Shown: positions 28,390 through 37,828 of the stretch, piece after piece
How positions within the stretch are numbered: position 1 is the stretch's first letter
Layout: each line of letters starts with the position of its first letter
Assembly: GCA_022225965.2 (NCBI GenBank)
Contig: JAKJXP020000063.1
Coordinates: 124,001-188,000 of the forward strand
Length of the DNA: 64,000 nucleotides
Source of the DNA: Diatrype stigma
Lineage: Eukaryota > Ascomycota > Sordariomycetes > Xylariales > Diatrypaceae
Reading direction: 5' to 3'
Program-made: the position numbers and the translations under genes
The notes under the pieces: model-generated
Database searches by the model: none
What the model saw: only the letters and a program-made list of their open reading frames with translations
Told to the model about the DNA's origin: nothing

Positions 28390-29080
28390 TTAAATCTTTA
28401 GGTAATTCTCCTTTAATGCCTACCTTATAAAGCGGTCTCGGTGCTTTATTAATAAACGAATCTCTTTATTAATAAACTCGAATCCCAGGATATTAATACT
28501 ATTAACGAACAAAACTATCTTCTTAAGGATAATACTTATAGAAATAAAGTCCAACCGGGGAAAATATTAATAATGGAAAAAGTTATAAAAATCATCGAAA
28601 AATCGGATTAATATATTATGATTATCGATAAAAATATTAAAAAAAGCGTTTAAATCGGGATAATAACCAAACAATAACGGAATCGCCGGTTCTTATAATG
28701 CATTATTTTCGGCCATAAGCCATTTACTAAAGCCTATATCGCCTAATGCACAGTAAATATGTAATAATCCAATCATACCCTAAGGCATTCGTATATTAAA
28801 CCACTATCCATTCGAAGCAATAAACGCCGTTTTGGCCTAATCTTTTTGTTTCGTTTTAACGAATCAGTAACCATATAATGCATTTCCTTAGAAATAAATT
28901 AAGTAATCTTCCTAAATTATAATATAAAACATTCCGTTTCGGTTATGTACTGGCCATTAAGGTTTTAAGGTAACCGAATTAACTGGTTTATAATTCATAA
29001 CCACTCGACGATTTCCATTTTTCTTAAGAGGGTATTAAAAATACGCACCCCATTTTCCAATTCCCGAAATAATAAGTCCT
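28390..29080 (-). pseudogene. Reverse transcriptase remnant
   Basis: Minus-strand translation shows, in order, RRVVMNYKPVN, KTAFIASNG-WFNIRMP-GM (codons for TAFIASNG at 28809-28830), a block reading FIDNH at 28618-28632 where the catalytic F-x-D-D core is expected (second Asp apparently changed to Asn by G-to-A), and KKIVLFVNSINILGFE. This matches the finger, palm and thumb order of Ty3/gypsy RT. Several in-frame stops (TAA/TAG where Gln or Trp is expected) make it non-functional. Confidence 0.82.
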
Positions 29081-30839
29081 ATTTATTCGATTTATGGAAA
29101 GATCCGTATAGCGAATTTCCGGTCATTTGGAATATATTTAGGTTATTTAAATCTAAAGGATTTAACGGATTCGTTAATAATAATAATATATTGCATCAAA
29201 TTAATTAAGCGAATATTATTTAATGCTTTTATAAAGCAATCTTTTTAAATATAATAAAATCGGCGAACTTTTGCTTATTTTTCTGGCGTATTAATAACAT
29301 TGCCAATTATAATTCCTATATTATCGAATCATTAATTAATTAACCATTAAGGGTCTAGGTTAATATTTTTTTACTTTAGTCGACGATTAATTACGGAACG
29401 TTCCGGAAATGCTTATATTAAGGTTATATTCATAAATAAAAGGAATCGAAAACGAAGAACTGCAGCGAAAAAGCGTATTATAATAACATGCAATTATTTA
29501 ATATGTTTATCAGTTAAAAACAAATTCGCCCGAAAGAACTTAATCATTTTTTCCTTTTCTTTTAAATAAGAACCAAAATTATTTCTAAAACTCTTATTAT
29601 AACAAATGGCATTTAAAGCCAATTTCTCGTCATTAAGGTTATTAAGAATTAAAGTCGTTTCTTTACGATTATCGTATATCTTTATGTATCGTAACGAATC
29701 GCCGTAAATTCTATATATATCGTTTTCCATAATATTAATGGCCTTATTTTGGCATATTTACTTATTTACCGAAAACAATGGCAAATCGGGCAAATTCCGA
29801 ACTTAAAGATTATTATAAGCCAATCTTCTTTATCGTTAAATATTAGGGCCATTAATAATACAGTCTTTATAATCGAAATGGACTTCATAAAAAACGAAAG
29901 ATTATATTAACAAATTCCCTAATGGGATTATTAATACTTCTTTATTCTTTAATCGTTTATTTAAATCCGGCAATATAATTAATCGAGATCTAGCATTATC
30001 GAAACCAATAAAAATCGTAAAAAAAAAAGTCCAAATAAGGATTCGGTTTTTATTAACGATAAAAAAAAAAGCAAGCAATCGATTAACGATTTATAAATCA
30101 ATTTCCGAAAAACTTTAACCAACCGGAACCAATATAGCTATAAAACTAATCATATTCATCATAACCTAACGGCTTAAGCAAAACATAATAAAATAAAAAA
30201 TTAACGACGTTAATACCGTTAAAATCACTATTAGAATTAAATCAAATATAACGCGTTTTTTACAAATATATGTAACAATATTAAAATAATCGAGGCCTCG
30301 AATACATTCGAAAGCCTAGCCCCGAAACCGGCTCTTACCTATTTTTTTAAAAATAAAGAAAAATCGTTACGAACTTAAACGACTGCCAGTTTAGCGATAT
30401 CGATTATTTTTTTTAAATAATTTCGGCCATCTTTTTTTCATTCGGTAGCCTTATCGTTACTGTCGTAAATATCCGAATCCGATTCACTTTCCGAAAAAAG
30501 AACTTCTTCGTCGTAAACGATTTCCGACAATGAACGGTTCAGTATTCGATAATCCTTTTTTTGCTCCACATAAATGAAACCAAAATTAAGGGCTTTTTAT
30601 ATGATTAAGGTATAAGTTTATCCATTAATTCCAATCAAAATAAAGCTTTCCGTATGGAAATCGATAAAGGCAGCGTTTCGTCGAAGCCATTCTTTTTTCA
30701 GAAGAATATTATAAGACTTATTCATACTTATAACGAACGTTCAAATAACCGTTATAATACCTTTCACAACAAATAAAAAAATAACGTAATAAATAATCGG
30801 AATTGTACTATTATTAGCCATCTTTAATTTATATTTCTC

Positions 30840-31010
30840 GAATAGCTTAATTTGCTAAAGGCCCAATTTTTTAACCAAAACTGAACTAACAAGTTCAAAC
30901 AAAAATCCGGAATCCACTAGGCATCGACGAACCACTTAACCATTTACTTCTTTATCGATATAATCCAAATAAATGGCACCATTATCGGTTTTGGTTTAAT
31001 CCGTAAATTT
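30840..31010 (-). pseudogene. Retrotransposon aspartic protease remnant
   Basis: The minus-strand frame around 30906-30914 reads RRCLVDSGF, with the D-S-G catalytic triad typical of retroelement proteases, followed by LFELVSSVLVKKLGL. It lies between the zinc knuckle and the reverse transcriptase, as expected for a gypsy pol polyprotein. Borders are approximate and the frame contains stops. Confidence 0.65.
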
Positions 31011-31880
31011 AAAAAAAAGATTAATCGCAGCTATTACTTATACAGAATTTACCTATATAAAATAGAATTATGGGTTAATAAATCGGAATTTCTTCGATAA
31101 TCTCGACTTTCGGTCTTTTACGAAAAGGCCTATTTTTTTGCCTAACTGAGCTCTTAACATCGAAAAACGATCCAGCAATTGTTCCTAAATAATATTCGGA
31201 AACGAAATAAATTTAAAAATCGCATCAATATTAATACGACTTTTTAAATAATCCTTATAAGCCTTAATAAATACCGTATTACCAAACTTTCGAATACGGG
31301 ACGACTTTTTCTTTATCCGGTTTTTCATATCGATTAATCGCTGCTTTAACTTTTTAATTAAAAAAAGTTCAGGTCTTAAAAGCGGATTTCGACCTCGAAA
31401 AGCCAATGATATAACCTTACAAATGGGATTCATAAGATCATACCTAAACCTAATAAGCCGACGACTCGATGGATCTTTAAAAGGAAAAAGGATCGGGCGT
31501 TTAAAAAAAATTAACGAACCAATAAAGAACCCAGGTTTTAAGTTACCCATAAACGGACCCGGCCTCGAATCATCATTAATATCCATACGATAAGGATTAA
31601 GGATTGTCATTACCGGAATAAAAGCCTTCGGCTTTGGCTTGGAAAATCGGTAACCGGTAATAACGAAAATCGACGATATAACCGCAACGTAAATACTATT
31701 ACCAATTATATTTTCGTAAGGAAAGAATTAAATAATATTATTTAAACCCTTCTTAATAACCTGTCTTATTTTTACCTAAACTTGGCGCTTTTGGTATTTT
31801 AATTTATTCGGGATTAACTTAAAGCGCTTAACGCATTTACGAATCTTATTTTTAATGGCATTCGGCTAAAATGGTTCCGG

Positions 31881-31922
31881 GCAATCTGTCGAAAAATAAC
31901 CCTAATTACCACAATTAAAGCA
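31881..31922 (-). pseudogene. Gag CCHC zinc knuckle remnant
   Basis: The minus strand reads C-F-N-C-G-N-stop-G-Y-F-S-T-D-C-P. This is the CX2CX4HX4C nucleocapsid knuckle with two RIP-type lesions visible: a TAG, most simply from CAG (Gln), and TAT (Tyr) where the family has His. The surrounding frame, roughly 31.8-33.3 kb, should be gag but is broken by many stops. Confidence 0.8.
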
Positions 31923-33424
31923 TATAAGAATATAATATTCCTTTCCGAAAGATCCGTAATGCTTTTTATTCTTAAAAGCCTAACCATATTGGTTTCTTAA
32001 GCCTGCATTACTAAATAAACGAATACCAGCTTTTTAATTACCTGTTTAAAGGCCGTTTTAAGTACCACTATTTTGTATACCATTCTGAATACTACTATTT
32101 TAGGCACCGCCATTAACGCCATTTTAAACGCCATTCTAAGTCGGTACAGGGGCGTTTTAAAAAAAGACGTTTTAAAGAAAGGTATTTTATAAAATAAAGG
32201 CCGCTAAAGGATTTTAAAAATCCTGCCCATACCCATTATAAGCATTCTAAATACCTTATCTATTCATCCCATTACCTTAATAACCTCCAATTTTAATTAA
32301 ATAATCCACCATTAAGAAATAAATAACATTTATCGCTAAGATCGATTTATTAATAACGTTTTTTTGCTAGGTAACATATAGCTTAATGCAATAAGCTTAT
32401 ATATTTAAAAGTTAAAACGGCGGCTATTATTAAAACTATTAAGTACCATATTATTGCAAAAACTGAAATTCTTCATTTTCGGGGGTAAGAATAATAAGGC
32501 CTGGACTTGCCAAATTCTATTATTTACCAAACTTACGCATTTAACGGAACAATAATCCCATTTCCTAAATAGCTTCCTTATTAAACATACGGCCCTTAAA
32601 ACCCTTTAAGGCATCGATTTCATTTACGAATTCATTTTTTCGATTAAAACGGTACATAATATTAATAATTAAATCTTTAACGTTATAATAAATACAGATC
32701 TTAACGAATTCGCGGTTTTTATTAACCAGCTTCTTGGTAACTAACCGATTAAAAACGCGGTCCTAGTAATAATAATTACGCTTATTATTACCAATACATA
32801 TATATTTATAAAAACGATCTTTCAACTTAATGAACTGCTTATTAATCGCTTATTTCGTAAATTCATTAACGCGCTTTAAATAATAAAATAACTTCTTTTT
32901 CGGCAACCGTTTTAAATTATCGATTCGAAATGCATTACTCTAATCGTTAATGCAAATTCTAACCGGAAATCTTTAAATAAAGTTATTTTTCATCCAAGCC
33001 TAGTTTAATCGACGCTTTTTAGGAATCTGGAAATACCATTTGCGGGCATTCATTTTTAAACCTAATCGAAAGACTGATTTTATTTTAACCAAATTAAGAT
33101 CATTAGCGGCTATAAAAAAAATTTCCTTAACATAAATCGCCACATCGTTCAAATACTCCTAAGGCGACTTTTCCGGTAATCCCTCGAAAATCGAAGGAAT
33201 AAAAAACATAATAACAACGAATAATCGAAATGCAACGGTATTAAAATAATCAAAATCTCGTTCGAACTCGTTTATAACTTCCAGGAATTCAACAGCTTAA
33301 GCAATAAATCCTTAAAACCTAGCCAATATCTCGGCAAAAATACCAGTCCTATTATAATCCAGGATAATTAAAGTTTATAAAATCGATAAAATTAATTAAA
33401 TACCCTTATAATTAACGAATCATA

Positions 33425-33560
33425 AATCGGCAATTATATTAATAATAAATCAACAAATTAACAAATCGACGAATTAACGAACCAATAAATCGAAAAATTA
33501 ACGAATCGATAAATCAACGTATTAACGAATTAACGTATTAACGAATTAACAAATTAACGA
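33425..33560. repeat. Degenerate short tandem repeat inside the retrotransposon
   Basis: Units such as AACGAATTAAC, AAATTAACGA and AATCGATAAATC recur with a period of roughly 8-12 bp, in the leader/early gag part of the element. Seen by eye; RIP has blurred the unit. Confidence 0.6.
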
Positions 33561-34298
33561 AACAAATAATACTTAAATATAAACAATTCATTCGACGCAT
33601 TTATTTCGATAATACAATAAAAAAGGAATTCGATAATTAACGGCGTTACTTTTAATTAATACTTATTTAATACTTAATTAGCACTTAATTAATATTTAAA
33701 CATAATAAGATTTATTAATTAATTAACTTATTTATTTAAACAAATAAGCTTTTAAAATGTTTCGCTTAAAAAAGAACGAATCTTATATATACGTTACTTA
33801 TTTAAAAAAATAAATCACCAATTCCACCAAGTATTAAGAAAATGGCGTAATAAGCAAGTTTTTCTAATTTTTAAGTTTTAAAATAGGAAATAAGGTTTTG
33901 GAAAATCGATAAGGGATTGGAATAAAAAGGAACCTCTTACTTTTTAACCGAGAATAATTCCCAAGAATCTTTCGTATATTCGAATAAATAAATTAATAAT
34001 TTTCGTAATAAAATAAATATAATAAAAACAATCGTATTAAACGAATTATGACATAATATTAAAGAACTAAAAAAAAAAATAAAAAAAATAATAACAAAAT
34101 AAATAATCCTTATAATTTCGATATGGCATAATTTAATTAAAATTACTAGTCTTTTAGAACTTTCGTTAATAACCGAAACTAAAGCGTAAACAATTAACAA
34201 AAACTAAAAAAACCACGTCAAATTATAAGATAATTTAAATAAAAAGTATAAATAAAACTCCACATAAAGCAATCCGGAAGGTTTCAAAATTCGAAATA

Positions 34299-34315
34299 GC
34301 ACTTTCGTCACCAAA
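34299..34315 (-). other. Probable primer-binding site of the retrotransposon
   Basis: Directly inside the 5' LTR, the minus strand reads TTTGGTGACGAAAGTGC, beginning near the usual TGG of a tRNA-complementary primer site. Position and first bases fit. The tRNA was not identified, and RIP may have altered some bases. Confidence 0.5.
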
Positions 34316-34437
34316 TATGAGATCACAGTAGGGATCCGGAATCAAGGGAAAAAGAAGTTATATTTTACTAAGTGAATAAAACTAAGCTAATAGCTAAGGA
34401 GATCTATCTAGTAGCGAATCCACGTGACCGCCCCACA
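34316..34437 (-). repeat. 5' LTR of the minus-strand retrotransposon
   Basis: 122 bp, upstream LTR in the element's orientation (plus-strand reading TATGAGATC...CCCCACA). The second base is A where the partner has G, consistent with a RIP change of the terminal TG. Followed by the target-site copy GCCT at 34438-34441. Confidence 0.92.
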
Positions 34438-34441
34438 GCCT

Positions 34442-35574
34442 CTGGTGTGAGACCCTCTTCTCCCCGCCGCCCGCGTTCTTTATCACCACCACCTGCACCA
34501 CCTGCACCTACCGATTCATCATCAACCCCGGGCTTGCCCATGTGTCTATGTACCTAGGTATGTAGATAAACATCACCCCTACGCCACGCCACAGCGCCTA
34601 CACACAATTGGCATGCACATTCACACAAACAAACCTGCCTACCTATAGTACTTTCTACCAGGTCCTAGTTCTGAGGTTCTGAGCACGCTGCATCTGCTTT
34701 TCCAAGACCCCTTTACCTACTTACTGCTGCCTCTGGACCTCTGCGAAATACTTCTTCCGCATATATAATTAGCACAGCATCCATAGAAATTTTATAGCCA
34801 GATAGTGTCGTCGGACTGGGCCTGCACTACTCATTACCTGCCTACCTACTACCTACCTACTACCTACTTACTTAGGAGAACCACCAGTTTACGGCCTTGG
34901 CCTTTACAAGAAAAGAAACAGAGACCGCAGTCCTGCGCAGTCAACTAAACGGCCCACCAGCGCATCTCTGCCGTCACTCTTATTAATCATTTCTGACCAA
35001 TACGGTGAAGTACAGCGGCAGCGAAAAGCAGGTCTCCGACCGATCCAATCTACTATCACTTACCCCTACTACGTACTTCGCAGATCACCGAGTACTTGCA
35101 CCATCCCAGCCTTGCTTGCCGGCCCCTCGCTCATCATTCCTTGTTTACTACAAGTTTTCCAACCGTACCCAATCCAACCATCGGCACGGCGCTTTTCCTG
35201 CTGAATCACAGAAGGCCCAGACGCCCTTTACCAGTCCTGCCAGTCCTGCAAGTCCTGCAAGACCTGCAAGACCCGTCCCGTCCTGCCTGAGGCTCTCGGT
35301 CTACCCACGCCGAATCTTCCGCTGCCCCCGCCTCCATTGTGAAACTCTCTATGAGGCGTCTTCCCTGACAAGCTTTTGGCCATTGCGACCCCGACCCCAC
35401 CTTACGTCTGTCTGTACCTGTCACTACGATCCGTCCGGTCCCTACCGTCCCTACGTACGTGCTATTGGCACTTTGAAACCGTCGCAGAACCATCATCAAC
35501 TTTAGACGCCTTTTTAACCCATCGTACACTATAATAGCACTGATCAACGCGCCCGAGAAGTGCTCGACTTCGAC
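34442..35574. other. Upstream region of NCS-1, next to the retrotransposon
   Basis: Normal composition resumes at the target site. The stretch contains TACCTA words at 34620-34870 and a five-copy 9-bp tandem repeat at 35231-35274, and should hold the NCS-1 promoter and leader. A frame open across 35005-35505 is low-complexity (Pro/Ser/Arg) without any domain, and I do not call it a gene. Confidence 0.55.
35231..35274. repeat. Nine-bp tandem repeat (CCTGC(A/C)AGT/A-like, about five copies)
   Basis: CAGTCCTGC, CAGTCCTGC, AAGTCCTGC, AAGACCTGC, AAGACC. Lies about 300 bp upstream of the NCS-1 start codon, probably in the leader or promoter. Confidence 0.8.
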
Positions 35575-36555
35575 ATGGGCAAATCGTGAGTCTATGTCTA
35601 TCTCTGCCCCTCTTCAATCCGCCGCTGCGCTTATACCTCGTCGCCGTCGTCATCCAATCACACAATGCTATATAGTCCTCCCTGCACGTAGAGCCGCGCA
35701 TCTCGCACGCTTTGTACACAAACAAGCGAGCGCTACAAAGACCGCGTCATCCTGTTCCTGCCTCCAGGCTAGGCTGGACACGGCATCGGGGTTGGATTCA
35801 TCTGAACAATGGAGCGCTAACCAATCCATCCGTCTTAGCCAGTCCAAGCTCTCGCAAGAGCAACTAGCCGAGCTCCAGAAGTCGACACATTTCGATAAGA
35901 AGGAGTTGCAGCAATGGTACAAGGGTCAGTAGTCGTTGCACATGGGCGCATCGGCGCATCTCACGAGCGGTATACTAATGGTGTGCTAGGCTTCCTCAAG
36001 GACTGCCCCTCGGGCATGCTGTCCAAAGAAGAATTCCAGAAAATCTACCGCCAGTTCTTCCCGTTCGGAGACCCCTCATCATTCGCCGATTATGTCTTTA
36101 ACGTGTTCGACGCCGACAAGTCCGGTTCCATCGACTTTAAGGAGTTCATCTGCGCCCTGAGCGTCACCAGCCGCGGCAAGATGGAGGACAAACTCGACTG
36201 GGCCTTCCAACTATACGATATCGACGGGGACGGCAAGATCAGCTACGACGAGATGCTGAAGATAGTAGAAGCGATCTACAAGATGGTACGGCTACGTGCT
36301 CATGCTTTGCTTAAGGGCCATTGGCATTTTGGAAAATGGTGGCTAACATACTTTTCCCCCCCTTCCCACGATTAGGTCGGCTCCATGGTTAAGCTCCCTG
36401 AAGACGAAGATACCCCTGAGAAGCGCGTGAAGAAGATATTCCGGATGATGGACAAGGACGAGAACGGCAGCCTCGACATGGAGGAGTTCAAGGAGGGAAG
36501 CAAACGCGACGAGACCATCGTCTCGGCCCTATCATTATATGACGGGCTTGTCTAG
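35575..36555 (+). CDS. NCS1: Neuronal calcium sensor 1 / frequenin homologue
   Basis: Four exons: 35575-35585 (only 11 nt, coding MGK and part of Ser), 35839-35924, 35990-36285 and 36376-36555. The protein has 190 residues, the exact family length. MGKS at the N-terminus is a myristoylation signal for membrane attachment. EF-hand 1 is degenerate ([13 protein letters not shown]), as is normal. EF-hands 2-4 have complete loops: [13 protein letters not shown] (from Asp73), [13 protein letters not shown] (from Asp109) and [13 protein letters not shown]. In fungi this Ca2+-myristoyl switch protein activates phosphatidylinositol 4-kinase (Pik1) and influences Ca2+ tolerance and growth. The retrotransposon ends 1.1 kb upstream of its start codon. 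Confidence 0.96.
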
Positions 36556-37828
36556 AGCTGGCTACCAGAGGTCCCCGGCGCGTGTTGGGATATGGCTACG
36601 GTGCTCCTGCGGGGGGAGAGAGGAAGAGACCTGGATCTCAGGAGAGTGAAGCTGGGCAGAAGAAGGCAATTTGAAAGGGGTGGAGAAAGGAGGCAACGCA
36701 GGGCTTCGCAACGAAGGGGCTATGGCGAAAGAACGCAAGAAAGCAAGAAAGCAAGAAAGGAAAGAAAGGAAACGATGTTGACGAATTACATGAACGCCCC
36801 TGCTGCGATAGAAGGCTGCTTGCTAGCTATTAGGTTGTGAGGAGGTTAGATAGGAGACTTTGAGGGGGAGGGGCGGTCGGAGCGAGGTTCTCTCCTTTTG
36901 TAAACCCGCTCCCCCACGCATTTCTCGTGCGTAAGTAGGTACTTGCTTTGTTTCTGATGAACGAAAGGATATATTCAAACACTGGCCCCTATCTGTTCGT
37001 CTGTCTTGTCCGTCGTCGTTTGACATTGGATTTTACTCCCGTCCTTCTGCTGGGGATTCTCTCTAGCTACCCACTCGGGACCTTATGTATGATACTTAAC
37101 CAGGTCCATATGTAAGTACCTATATAGGATACGTAAGCCTTGGGATTTACTGGAGAACCTGGAGTGCCTTATACATACCTAGGTACTTTATCTTACATAT
37201 AGATTTGTACCGGTACGGGTACCTACATGCATTATACATATATTTAACCCCACCAGGTCACAAGCAAACCCCCCTATAGCTGCGGCAGTCATTTACATTA
37301 CGGGGGTGTATAGCCACCAGAAGCCCAAGCCCCTTCAGCCCCCTTTAAGTATATACCCGCGTACATTGAATGAAAAAGGTTTACCCACTCATCTCTCCTA
37401 TCTTGCTCCAGGGGGGACAAAGTGTACGTATGAATTCCCTTAGTTATAATATGCACTGTATAAGTCTACTTACACACAACCCAATACCTAAACGTGTACT
37501 GTATGATTACGCCTGCTGGTGGGCAAGTGCAACCTCACCTAATCCATGAATGCCTGGCCTGACGTTGCTTCCTGCAGCCACCGATGGAAGGAAAGAACTT
37601 GGTTAGCCAGACAGATGATTATGCCTAACGCACAGCCCCCCGATTCTCAATGCAGGCTTCGTCAGGGCTTCGGTGTGGTGCTAGATTCTGCAGCGCAGCC
37701 TCACTCGAGTCACAGCCCGACATGTCTTTTTCTCTCTTTTAATCAAGAGGCCCCAGGTTCTTCCCGGCCTTGAAAGGGTTCGCTCAAATCTCCATTTTCA
37801 TGGCACGATAGCCTCAGGTCTGGTCTAG
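36556..37828. other. Spacer between NCS-1 and the ankyrin gene
   Basis: About 1.3 kb. Purine-rich AAGAAAGC-type repeats lie at 36728-36772 in the probable NCS-1 3' region, TACCTA/TAGGTA words at 37090-37240, and the presumed promoter of the next gene follows. No coding region supported. Confidence 0.55.

Larger units (their letters stand above)
23304..34437 (-). mobile_element. RIP-degraded Ty3/gypsy-type LTR retrotransposon, 11.1 kb
   Basis: A complete but dead element on the minus strand. Two 122-bp LTRs (23304-23425 and 34316-34437) begin TG (TA after mutation in one copy) and end CA, and are flanked by the 4-bp duplication GCCT at 23300-23303 and 34438-34441. Between them is strongly AT-rich DNA in which stop codons and TpA are frequent in every frame. 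Read on the minus strand from high to low coordinates, the gypsy order of domains is still legible: CCHC zinc knuckle, DSG protease motif, reverse transcriptase, and integrase with a CxxC zinc-finger part and DDE core. RT before integrase places it in Ty3/gypsy (Metaviridae-like), not copia. Damage is of the C-to-T/G-to-A type, as made by repeat-induced point mutation (RIP). Confidence 0.93.

Noticed and set aside
29494..29730. 78-codon minus-strand ORF inside the AT-rich block
   Set aside because: Part of the same degraded pol region, upstream of the RT core. No independent start or domain.
31185..31610. 141-codon minus-strand ORF inside the AT-rich block
   Set aside because: It is a surviving stretch of the retrotransposon polyprotein frame between gag and protease, not a separate host gene.
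35005..35505. 166-codon ORF upstream of NCS-1
   Set aside because: Pro/Ser/Arg-rich and includes the 9-bp tandem repeat. Better explained as promoter/leader DNA.
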